Assembly: GCF_031845265.1 (NCBI RefSeq)
Contig: NZ_JAVRBG010000004.1
Span: 186,001 to 250,000, forward strand
Reading direction: 5' to 3'
Origin: Mesonia ostreae
GTDB taxonomy: Bacteria > Bacteroidota > Bacteroidia > Flavobacteriales > Flavobacteriaceae
Length of the DNA: 64,000 bases
In this document: positions 26,232-33,631 of the stretch, one piece after another
How positions within the stretch are numbered: position 1 is the first letter of the stretch
Layout of the letters: each line of letters begins with the position of its first letter
The notes under the pieces: generated by a model
What the model saw: only the letters and a program-made list of their open reading frames with translations
Told to the model about the DNA's origin: nothing
Database searches by the model: none
Translations under genes and position numbers: made by a program

Positions 26232-26840
26232 CTATACCAAAGCTGTTAATTCTTTTAGAGTAGTCTGACCTTTATCTGTATTGTACCAATTTTGCAGCTG
26301 CTCTTTTACAGTTTCATCTACTATCCCGTGTTTCTCTTTATAGTCCTTGATCAATTTTGTCGCCGGTTTAGGACGCTCTCCCCACACCTCTAAAACCTCT
26401 AAAGTTTCTTGATCTACCATTACTAATTTTGGAATAGAACGCGCTCCATTGGTTAAAAAATGATCCATAAAAGCTTCATTTTGGTCGAGAAGCACGATTC
26501 GTAAATTAATGTGTTCATTCAATTCCGCTGCTTTATGAATGACGGGTAAAGTATGAGCTACATCGCCACACCAACCTTCGGCAATTACAATCCAATGTAC
26601 TTTTCTAGAATAATTTGTGATCGTATCCTTTACTTCATCACTCACTTTTAAAGTTTTGTTCCAACGTTTAAGACGTCTTAAATTGAGGTTAGTGTAATGA
26701 AGTAAATCTTCAGACTGGGTATCTCCTGTTACTTTTCCTTCCTCGTGAAGTTTAGCGACCATATCTAAAAAATCTTGATAGGTAATGCTTTTTTCAAGTG
26801 CTTCGGTGATCTGTGTATTCGAAATTGTTGTTGTATTCAT
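26232..26840 (-). CDS. Thioredoxin-like protein with a single active-site cysteine
   Basis: 202 residues, cytosolic. After an N-terminal helical part the thioredoxin fold begins at VHWIVIAEGWCGDVAHTLPVIHKAAEL; the redox site is WCGD (Cys91), followed by DV rather than the second Cys of a CxxC. LRIVLLDQNEAFMDHFLTNGARSIPKLVMVD gives the cis-Pro region (SIPK). The WCGD form and length fit the Thioredoxin_9-type family. With one Cys it cannot work as a classic dithiol reductase; mixed-disulfide or bacillithiol-linked roles are possible but not shown. Separate transcript. Confidence 0.82.
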   Translation of the reverse strand: MNTTTISNTQITEALEKSITYQDFLDMVAKLHEEGKVTGDTQSEDLLHYTNLNLRRLKRWNKTLKVSDEVKDTITNYSRKVHWIVIAEGWCGDVAHTLPVIHKAAELNEHINLRIVLLDQNEAFMDHFLTNGARSIPKLVMVDQETLEVLEVWGERPKPATKLIKDYKEKHGIVDETVKEQLQNWYNTDKGQTTLKELTALV

Positions 26841-26910
26841 TCGGCTTTATTTTATCCTCTTCAGGAAATTTCACTTATTTGTATTACATTCATTCCAAAT
26901 TTAAGCAATT

Positions 26911-27483
26911 ATGAGCAAGAAACAATGCCCTTGGTGTGTAGGAGATGAACTCTATGAGAAATATCACGACTTGGAATGGGGAGTTCCTGTGTTTGACGAT
27001 AAAATCTTGTTCGAGTTTCTTATCTTAGAGACTTTTCAGGCAGGTCTTAGTTGGATTACCATTCTTAAAAAACGAGAACACTTCCGTAAAGCTTTTGATG
27101 ATTTTGATGTTGAAAAAATAGCTCATTATTCAGAAGAGAAAATACAAGAATTACTGCAAAACCCAGGAATTATCAGGAACAAACTCAAGGTAAGGTCTGC
27201 TGTCACTAACGCTCAAGCTTTTATAAAAATTCAAAAAGAGCATGGAAGTTTCAGTAATTATATTTGGAGTTATGTAAATCACAAAGCCATACAAAACACA
27301 GTCAAAGATTATAACAAAGCACCCGCTACTACTCCATTAAGTGAAAAAATTAGTAAAGACTTAAAAAAACGAGGTTTTAAATTTGTTGGCCCTACGGTGA
27401 TCTATGCGTATATGCAGGCGGTGGGTATGGTAAATGATCACGAGACTTCTTGCTTTAGGCACCAAGAGGTTTCATTTACTTAG
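26911..27483 (+). CDS. tag: DNA-3-methyladenine glycosylase I
   Basis: Removes 3-methyladenine from alkylated DNA, the first step of base excision repair. 190 residues with the Tag signatures: CPWCVGDELYEKYHDLEWGVPVFDD at the N-terminus (zinc Cys and the Y-H-D-x-E-W-G-x-P motif), LETFQAGLSWITILKKRE, the helix-hairpin-helix-like NPGIIRNKLKVRSAVTNAQAF, and FKFVGPTVIYAYMQAVGMVNDH with the closing zinc His/Cys. Complete and normal. Divergent from the thioredoxin-like gene, alone in its transcript. Confidence 0.95.
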   Translation: MSKKQCPWCVGDELYEKYHDLEWGVPVFDDKILFEFLILETFQAGLSWITILKKREHFRKAFDDFDVEKIAHYSEEKIQELLQNPGIIRNKLKVRSAVTNAQAFIKIQKEHGSFSNYIWSYVNHKAIQNTVKDYNKAPATTPLSEKISKDLKKRGFKFVGPTVIYAYMQAVGMVNDHETSCFRHQEVSFT

Positions 27484-27650
27484 ACTTAACATTGAAACTC
27501 TTAGTAATCTTTCTTAATTATAGTTAGTTTGATTAGTATTATAGCGAAAAAATTGAAGTAAAGTTGCAGTGCATTATTATAGAAAGAATGTTAAAAGGTG
27601 CAATTTTTATCCTAGATTAAAAGTTTTTAAAGAGAGTTAATTTTATCCCT

Positions 27651-28415
27651 ATGAAATTGTATACCACTTCAGCTAAAACTTCTAGAAAAAGTTTGCACAA
27701 TAGCACTTTAAAAATTTCGGTTTTGAGAAATTTTGTCTGTTCTGTTTTCTTACTCGTCTCTAGTCTTTCTTTCTCTCAAGACAATTTTAGTGGTTTTATA
27801 CATCCTGAGGTAAGTTTGAGTATTAAAACGGAAAGTCCTTGGTCGTATTCCTTCGGAATTTCAAAAAAAGATCTAGCCTACAGCAATTATGAAAATAGAG
27901 GTCGTTTTAAGAATAAATTTAAATTTGAAGGAGAATATATAGAATTAAGCCATTACACCAATAGAAAAATTGGTACTCAGGGAAAAGTAAGCGCAGGTAT
28001 TAGATACCGGTTTAAAGAAACTTTCACGGGGAAGAAAGATGAAACCCGACTTGTACAACAATATGCTTATTCAAAATACATCAATCGAAATAAAATAGAG
28101 CATCGGGTACGAATTTCCCAGCGATTTAGAGAGCGTACTTCCTTTAGAGCACGCTATCGTTTTAAGATGGAATTTCCTTTACAAAAAGTAGATACTACTA
28201 GAAATGAACTTTCTTTAATTACCTCTACTGAAGCTGTTTTAGAGTTTGGAAAAAAGGAAAAACCAACGCTTAGACAACGTTTTTCTGCCCAAGTTAGTTA
28301 TGAGTTATTTAAAAACACTTGGTTAGATCTAGGATTAGAATATCGGTACCGGGAGTATAATATAAAACCCAATGTAGAATTGAATCTTATTAGCGCGGTA
28401 AAAATTTCTATCTAG
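27651..28415 (+). CDS. DUF2490 outer-membrane beta-barrel protein
   Basis: 254 residues with an unusually long N-region before the signal-peptide core (NFVCSVFLLVSSLSFSQ ends near residue 43; no internal ATG offers a shorter form). The mature part has alternating polar/hydrophobic strands rich in Arg and Tyr (KVSAGIRYRFKE, HRVRISQRFRERTSFRARYRFKM, WLDLGLEYRYREY), the DUF2490 pattern of small outer-membrane barrels found in Bacteroidota. Function unknown. Its stop overlaps the aat stop by 4 bases on the other strand, so there is no room for a separate terminator. Confidence 0.82.
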   Translation: MKLYTTSAKTSRKSLHNSTLKISVLRNFVCSVFLLVSSLSFSQDNFSGFIHPEVSLSIKTESPWSYSFGISKKDLAYSNYENRGRFKNKFKFEGEYIELSHYTNRKIGTQGKVSAGIRYRFKETFTGKKDETRLVQQYAYSKYINRNKIEHRVRISQRFRERTSFRARYRFKMEFPLQKVDTTRNELSLITSTEAVLEFGKKEKPTLRQRFSAQVSYELFKNTWLDLGLEYRYREYNIKPNVELNLISAVKISI

Positions 28416-29053
28416 CTTTGCAAATAGCTTAAAAAAACTTCTCTATCTATTTCTTTTGCGCCCAAGCTCTCTAAATGAGAACTATACACTTGACAATCAA
28501 TGAGTTTTACCTGCTCTTTAGTTAATTCTCTTACCAAGGAAATAAAACCGTATTTAGAGGCATTGCTTACTTTGGTAAACATACTTTCGCCGCAAAAAAT
28601 TTGTTTCTCTTTAAGATAAACTCCATACAAGCCACCCACCAAAGTATTTTCCTGCCACACCTCAACAGATACGGCACGACCTGATTGGTGCAGTTTACTG
28701 TATGCTAAAATCATTTCATTGGTGATCCAAGTGCCGTTTTGCCCTTCCCTATACATTTGAGCACAGTTTCTCATCACTTCTTCAAAATTTTGATTGTAAG
28801 TTACTTTAAAAGCTTGCTTGTTCAAAAGCTGTTTCATGCTTTTAGAAACTCTAAGATCTTCTGGAAAAAGAACCATTCTCGGGTCTGGACTCCACCATAA
28901 AACAGGATCTCCTTCCCCATACCAAGGAAATATTCCCGATGTATAAGCTTCCCATAAACGTTGCTGCGATAAACTTCCACCAATGGCTAATAATCCACTT
29001 TCATCTGTTTTGTGTATGGGAGGAAAAGCTTCTTGATCACGTAAAAATACCAT
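28412..29053 (-). CDS. aat: Leucyl/phenylalanyl-tRNA--protein transferase
   Basis: Adds Leu or Phe to N-terminal Lys/Arg of proteins, marking them for ClpAP(S) degradation (N-degron pathway). 213 residues, standard length. Signatures: GLLAIGGSLSQQRLWEAYTSGIFPWYGEGDPVLWWSPDPRMVLFPE at about 22-67, GTWITNEMILAYSKLHQSGRAVSVEVW, and GGLYGVYLKEKQIFCGESMF. Normal and complete. Separated from the upstream DUF3127 gene by 206 bases with a terminator. Confidence 0.96.
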   Translation of the reverse strand: MVFLRDQEAFPPIHKTDESGLLAIGGSLSQQRLWEAYTSGIFPWYGEGDPVLWWSPDPRMVLFPEDLRVSKSMKQLLNKQAFKVTYNQNFEEVMRNCAQMYREGQNGTWITNEMILAYSKLHQSGRAVSVEVWQENTLVGGLYGVYLKEKQIFCGESMFTKVSNASKYGFISLVRELTKEQVKLIDCQVYSSHLESLGAKEIDREVFLSYLQS

Positions 29054-29203
29054 AGAAAAGAAATTTTAAAAATTTATTCTGATTTTAAATTGCTCGTATT
29101 CAAAATTTTAACGATATTTGAAATGATCTTTTGAGATAAATTTTTGTTCATCATTGCTTTTTTTTTGAATTTGTTTTTCAGAAGATTAAAACGATCACAA
29201 TAG

Positions 29204-29232
29204 GAAAATCCGACTTTTGAAGTCGGATTTTC
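29204..29232 (-). terminator. Terminator after the flavin reductase-DUF3127 operon
   Basis: GAAAATCCGACTT / AAGTCGGATTTTC around TTG, followed on the minus strand by further A/T sequence. Sits between DUF3127 and aat, so aat has its own promoter. Confidence 0.8.
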
Positions 29233-29259
29233 TGCTAAAAACAATGCTATTTTTTGTCG

Positions 29260-29637
29260 CTAAAAAGGAAGATCATCGTGTTCTTCATCCTTAAAATTCG
29301 TTGCAGGTTCAAATTGATCTGCTGGAGGTATTGGAGCAGAATTTGAAGTATTTCCTCCCGCTTGTAAATTCTCAATTCTCCAACCATTTAAAGAGTTAAA
29401 ATATTTGGTTTCTCCTTGCGGACTTACCCATTCTCTTCCTCTAATATTGATACCTATTTTTACCGCTTGTCCTTCTTGGTAAGTATTTAATAAATCACAT
29501 TTATCCTGAATAAATTCAACCAAAATATGTTGAGGATACTGCTCCTCTGTTGTGATAACTACTTCTCTCTTTCTAAAACCATTACTTCCGTAGGTTTTAG
29601 TTTCATCAATCTTCTTAATTTTTCCTTCAATTTCCAT
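29260..29637 (-). CDS. DUF3127 OB-fold protein with SSB-like acidic tail
   Basis: 125 residues: an OB-fold-like domain (MEIEGKIKKIDETKTYGSNGFRKREVVITTEEQ, GQAVKIGINIRGREWVSPQGETKYFNSLNGWRIE), then a low-complexity linker (QAGGNTSNSAPIPPADQFEP) and the tail EEHDDLPF. This layout, OB fold plus flexible linker plus acidic tip ending in Pro-Phe, copies that of single-stranded DNA-binding protein, whose tip (DDDIPF) recruits repair enzymes. The family is DUF3127 of Bacteroidota, function not established. Five bases downstream of the flavin reductase gene, so co-transcribed. Confidence 0.85.
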   Translation of the reverse strand: MEIEGKIKKIDETKTYGSNGFRKREVVITTEEQYPQHILVEFIQDKCDLLNTYQEGQAVKIGINIRGREWVSPQGETKYFNSLNGWRIENLQAGGNTSNSAPIPPADQFEPATNFKDEEHDDLPF

Positions 29638-29642
29638 TTCTC

Positions 29643-30518
29643 TTATTTATTTTTTGCTAATAATATTTTCCATGCGTTCATTACCTCTTCTTTTTTAAGA
29701 TACTCTTGAGCTATCGCATGTATTTTCTCTTCAGAACTTTCTTTAACGTAATCTACCAATTTATATTGAGATAAAAAATCTTTCACCTCTTGATCGCTTG
29801 GTAAATTTTCTACATTCCCTAATTTCCCCAAATCATTACCTGTCAACACTCTACTAATTCTAATTTCTTTAGGAATACAATCCACACCCATCCCTAATGT
29901 AGTTTGCGGCTTGGGGATTTCAAATATTCCCATATTGGCTCTAGAATATAAATTACCTCCCATTCTAGCCACCGGATCTAATTTATACTGATCTATTTTC
30001 TCTCCTTCTGCAAGAACATCTTCCGCTACATGAATTCTCAAGATTTCACAAAATATCAAATTACCAGCTCCGCCTTCCTTGCCCAAAGATTTTACTTCGG
30101 TTACTTTACATTCAAACTGAACAGGCGATTCTTTCACTCTAAAAGGCTTCACCACCTCAGAATCTAACATGCTGAATCCCGCTTTTTTAAATTCACTCAC
30201 CCCATCGCCATACCCTGTGCTGGCTAAAGACATTTGCTGCACCATATCGTAATTTACAATATTGATCACTACCTCTTTCGTACTTTCTACATTTTCTAAG
30301 GTATGTTTTCTAGAACCATCTGCAATTCTTAACAAAGGTGAAAAAACCAAAATAGGAGGATTGGCGCTAAAAACATTAAAAAAACTAAAAGGTGCCAAAT
30401 TAGGTTCTCCCTTTTCATTTACAGTACTTGCGAAGGCAATAGGTCTAGGACCAACTGCGCTTGTCATAAGACCGTAGGTTTTTTTTACTGGAACTTTTTG
30501 AGGATCTATGGTGAGCAT
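29643..30518 (-). CDS. Flavin reductase family (FMN-binding split barrel) protein
   Basis: 291 residues. The N-terminal 200 residues carry the flavin reductase-like split barrel: YGLMTSAVGPRPIAFASTVNEKGEPNLAPFSFFNVFSANPPILVFSP is the FMN phosphate-binding region, followed by SRKHTLENVESTKEVVINIV. The C-terminal 80 residues (GMGVDCIPKEIRISRVLTGNDLGKLGNVENLPSD...) are a typical extension of the flavobacterial form. Likely an NAD(P)H:flavin or small-molecule reductase; substrate unknown. First gene of a two-gene operon with DUF3127, with a clear -7 box. Confidence 0.88.
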   Translation of the reverse strand: MLTIDPQKVPVKKTYGLMTSAVGPRPIAFASTVNEKGEPNLAPFSFFNVFSANPPILVFSPLLRIADGSRKHTLENVESTKEVVINIVNYDMVQQMSLASTGYGDGVSEFKKAGFSMLDSEVVKPFRVKESPVQFECKVTEVKSLGKEGGAGNLIFCEILRIHVAEDVLAEGEKIDQYKLDPVARMGGNLYSRANMGIFEIPKPQTTLGMGVDCIPKEIRISRVLTGNDLGKLGNVENLPSDQEVKDFLSQYKLVDYVKESSEEKIHAIAQEYLKKEEVMNAWKILLAKNK

Positions 30519-30534
30519 ACGTGTTTATTTTTGG

Positions 30535-30542
30535 CAAAGATA
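30535..30542 (-). promoter_or_regulatory. Promoter -7 box of the flavin reductase-DUF3127 operon
   Basis: Minus strand TATCTTTG then C, exact TAnnTTTG match, 17 bases ahead of the ATG at 30518. A TTG lies 14 bases upstream, closer than the usual -33 spacing. Confidence 0.6.
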
Positions 30543-30620
30543 ATTAATCTTATGACCAATGAAAAAATGAGCTTATATTTATAGAAAAGTTTATATTTTA
30601 ACCTCTTTATAGATTCAAAT

Positions 30621-31796
30621 ATGTTTTACTCGAAAGAGCGTACGTTTTTCAGGTGGTTCATCACTTTTTCTTCTGTTGTCATTATAGGTTTATTCTTATG
30701 GAATATTTCTATCTTTTTTGAAAAGATTAAAGAAGAAGAGCGTAATAAAATGGAAATTTTAGGAAGCGCTTATTCAGAAATTTCTAAAAGTGACAACGAT
30801 GACAATATCAATGATGTAATTGTAGAAATATTATCTTCTAATAGCACCACACCTATGATTGTCTTTGGTGTAAATGATGAAAGCTATAGCTCTAGAAACA
30901 TTCCCGAAGAAAACTTAGATTCTTTAGACGAAAAACTTAGTCTCATCGAAAATTTTAAAACCCAATACGAGCCCATAGAAGTTTATGATGGAGATACCTT
31001 GGTAAGTATTGTATATTATGGTTATTCAGATTTACTGATACGTTTGAAGTATTTTCCCATTATTATCATTCTTATTATTCTTTTATTTCTAGGCGTTATC
31101 TATTATTTCTTTTCCACTTCCAAATCCCACGAACAAAGTCAGTTGTGGGCGGGAATGGCAAAAGAAACAGCTCACCAAATAGGAACTCCTCTATCTTCAT
31201 TGGTGGGATGGACAGAAATTTTACGTAGTGAAAACGTGAATCCTTCTTACTTGATAGAAATAGAAAAAGACGTGAGTAGACTAGAAACCATCACCGAGCG
31301 TTTTTCTAAAATAGGGTCTTTACCCAAGCTAGAAGCTACCAATATCATTAAAGCTACACAAGACGCTTACGATTACCTAAAGGCACGTTCTTCTAGACTT
31401 ATCAATTTTGAGATTCATCTTCCTTCCAACGAGATTATCGTAGACCTCAACGAAGAGCTTTACAGCTGGACCATTGAAAATTTGGTAAAAAATGCCATCG
31501 ATGCTTTAAAAGGAAAAGGAGACATTAAGATTGAAATGCTTGAAGAATCTAAATGGGTGCACATTTTAATTACCGATAACGGAAAAGGTATTCCGAAGAG
31601 TCAATTTAAAAAGATTTTTTCTCCTGGAGTAACCTCTAAAAAGAGAGGCTGGGGCCTCGGACTTTCTCTCGCCAAACGAATTATTGAAACCTATCACGAA
31701 GGTAAAATTAAGGTTTTAAAAAGTGAGATTAATCAAGGCACTACTTTTGAAATTAAGCTTCAAAAAAAGATTAGTGCTATAAAACCAAGGGGTTAA
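30621..31796 (+). CDS. Membrane sensor histidine kinase (orphan)
   Basis: 391 residues. TM1 about 11-30, a periplasmic domain of about 110 residues (EEERNKMEILGSAYSEISK...), TM2 about 145-164, then the kinase core: phospho-acceptor His185 in AKETAHQIGTPLSSLVGW, N-box ENLVKNAIDAL at 286-296, G1 DNGKGIP at 319-325 and G2 GWGLGLSLAK at 343-352. All kinase boxes are intact. The HQIGTPLSS form of the H-box is common in Bacteroidota. No response regulator lies nearby, so the partner is unknown. Divergent from the flavin reductase gene, convergent with the HIT gene. Confidence 0.92.
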   Translation: MFYSKERTFFRWFITFSSVVIIGLFLWNISIFFEKIKEEERNKMEILGSAYSEISKSDNDDNINDVIVEILSSNSTTPMIVFGVNDESYSSRNIPEENLDSLDEKLSLIENFKTQYEPIEVYDGDTLVSIVYYGYSDLLIRLKYFPIIIILIILLFLGVIYYFFSTSKSHEQSQLWAGMAKETAHQIGTPLSSLVGWTEILRSENVNPSYLIEIEKDVSRLETITERFSKIGSLPKLEATNIIKATQDAYDYLKARSSRLINFEIHLPSNEIIVDLNEELYSWTIENLVKNAIDALKGKGDIKIEMLEESKWVHILITDNGKGIPKSQFKKIFSPGVTSKKRGWGLGLSLAKRIIETYHEGKIKVLKSEINQGTTFEIKLQKKISAIKPRG

Positions 31797-31804
31797 AACC
31801 CCTT
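31787..31804. terminator. Short GC hairpin at the end of the kinase gene
   Basis: AAGGGGTT / AACCCCTT with a two-base loop, overlapping the kinase stop codon and lying between two convergent genes. No T-run follows, so termination efficiency is uncertain. Confidence 0.45.
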
Positions 31805-31818
31805 GAGAGGTGAGAGCT

Positions 31819-32211
31819 TTATGAGAGGTTAGCTTGAATGCGTTGAGAAAGTTCTTCCATTTCTTCATCACTTACTTTTACTTTTCGTTCAAAACGCATA
31901 TCATCCATCTCATGTAAAGGAATTAAATGCACGTGAACGTGAGGCACTTCTAAGCCTACCACTGCCATTCCAATACGTTTACACGGAATTGTTTTCCGTA
32001 AAGCTAAAGCTACTTTTCTAGAAAATTTCATCAGCTTATCATAGGTTTCTTCATCTAAATCGAAAAGCTTATTAACTTCCTTTTTAGGGATGCAAAGGGT
32101 ATGTCCTTTAGAATTTGGGTTAATGTCTAAAAAAGCTAGAAACTCGTCATTTTCTGCCACTTTGTAAGCAGGAATTTCTCCGTTAATGATTTTGGTAAAT
32201 AGCGTAGGCAT
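31819..32211 (-). CDS. HIT family protein (HinT-like)
   Basis: 130 residues, soluble. Nucleotide-binding histidine triad HVHVH at 91-95 (VPHVHVHLIPLHEMDDM) with the N-terminal FTKIINGEIPAYKV segment of the HINT branch, so a nucleoside phosphoramidase or AMP-lysine hydrolase is expected. Own transcript; the 139 bases to the ABC permease gene hold no clear signal. Confidence 0.92.
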   Translation of the reverse strand: MPTLFTKIINGEIPAYKVAENDEFLAFLDINPNSKGHTLCIPKKEVNKLFDLDEETYDKLMKFSRKVALALRKTIPCKRIGMAVVGLEVPHVHVHLIPLHEMDDMRFERKVKVSDEEMEELSQRIQANLS

Positions 32212-32350
32212 ATGTTTTTTGTTTTAAAATTAATCGTGTCTTACTAAGAAATTAGACCTTATGACTGTTAGATTTTAGATGTAAAACTAAATCAGTAATC
32301 AGATTTAAATCTAAACTATAAAAAGCAGACTAAAAAATAAAATCAGAAGT

Positions 32351-33463
32351 TTAGGTTCTAACATCTAGTGCGTCTCGCAAGGCATTCCCTATCAACATAA
32401 ATGCCATCACCAAACTCATAATAGCTAGCCCTGGAATAATAGCTAGGTAAGGTTTTCCTAAAATTATATAACTGTAATGGTCTTTGATCATTCCGCCCCA
32501 ACTAGGCGTGGGAGGTTGCGCGCCAATTCCTAAGAAACTAAGTCCGCTTTCTACCAAAATTGCCGCGGCAAAATTAGCTGCCGAAATCACAATTACAGGA
32601 GCGATAATATTGGGGATAATATGTTTTTGAATAATCCTAAAATTGCTAAATCCTAAAGCTTTTGCGGCAGTTACATAAGCTAGTTTTTTAACGCCCATCA
32701 CTTGTCCGCGCACCACTCTGGCGACTTCTACCCACATCGTTAATCCTACGGCAATAAAAACTTGCCAAAAGCCTTTCCCTAAAGCCAACGTAATCGCAAT
32801 CACCAACAATAAGGTAGGAATAGACCAGGTGACATTGATGAGCCACATAATGGCTTGATCTACTTTTCCGCCATAATAACCTGCAATAGCACCTAGTGAA
32901 ATTCCGATTACCAACGAAATAAATACCGCCACAAACCCAATAGATAAGGAGATACGAATCCCTATCAACATTCGGCTTAGCATATCTCTTCCGTATTTAT
33001 CGGTTCCTAGGTAAAATGTCTTTTGTTGAAGAAATTCTTTTTCTACTTCTTCCCAGCTCCCCACTCCTTCAAAATCTTTTGCTAAAGTGTACGTCTTGGT
33101 TAAGCCTTCAATTCCTGCTCCCGTATAAGGTTTCACATAAAGCGTATCTTGTGTAAACGTATAGCTACTGATAGGAATTTCTGCGGAAGAGATTTGATTT
33201 CCGAAGAAAAAAGAGGAGAATACATTTTGTGAGGATTCTTCTACCGGAAAACTCAACATATTCACCGAAAACCCTGGATTTTTTGAGTGAATAGCCAAAT
33301 GCATTTGATTGGCATTCTGGGTGTCGTCTGGTGCTACTGCATAAGCAAAAACAGCTAAAAAGAAACAAAAAATCACAAACCAGAAACTTAAAACGCCCCA
33401 AAAGTTCTTTTTAAACTTTTGGAGCGCTAATTGAGTTAATGAATTGGATTTTTGCGTATTCAT
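32351..33463 (-). CDS. ABC transporter permease, DppC/OppC type
   Basis: 370-residue inner-membrane subunit of a peptide/nickel-type ABC importer. TM1 at about 20-44 (FWGVLSFWFVIFCFFLAVFAYAVA), then about 100 residues outside the membrane (PDDTQNANQMHLAIHSKNPG...), then the permease core from FYLGTDKYGRDMLSRMLIGIRISLSIGF, with the ABC-contact EAA loop AAKALGFSNFRIIQKHIIPNIIAPV and the ending GIGAQPPTPSWGGMIKD ... LGNALRDALDVR. The exported insertion between TM1 and the core is longer than in E. coli DppC. No DppB, ATPase or binding protein is adjacent, so partners must be elsewhere. Confidence 0.92.
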   Translation of the reverse strand: MNTQKSNSLTQLALQKFKKNFWGVLSFWFVIFCFFLAVFAYAVAPDDTQNANQMHLAIHSKNPGFSVNMLSFPVEESSQNVFSSFFFGNQISSAEIPISSYTFTQDTLYVKPYTGAGIEGLTKTYTLAKDFEGVGSWEEVEKEFLQQKTFYLGTDKYGRDMLSRMLIGIRISLSIGFVAVFISLVIGISLGAIAGYYGGKVDQAIMWLINVTWSIPTLLLVIAITLALGKGFWQVFIAVGLTMWVEVARVVRGQVMGVKKLAYVTAAKALGFSNFRIIQKHIIPNIIAPVIVISAANFAAAILVESGLSFLGIGAQPPTPSWGGMIKDHYSYIILGKPYLAIIPGLAIMSLVMAFMLIGNALRDALDVRT

Positions 33464-33465
33464 GT

Positions 33466-33628
33466 TATACCAATTTAAATATATAACGTCATATTAAGAA
33501 ATTGAATTATTTTAAGCCTAATTGAAATTAAAAATGATTAGCATAGCCTTTTTACGGTAATAATTTTTAGTGATAAGTAAGCATAAAAGAAACGATTTAA
33601 TTGTGACATTATCTGTTAATTTGGTATA
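33466..33628. mobile_element. MITE-like element with TATACCAATTTAA terminal inverted repeats
   Basis: TATACCAATTTAA at 33466-33478 and TTAATTTGGTATA at 33616-33628 are complements with one mismatch, 163 bases end to end, AT-rich and without an open frame. It fills almost exactly the space between the prc stop and the permease start. No transposase is in the window that would match it. Confidence 0.5.
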
Positions 33629-33631
33629 GAA

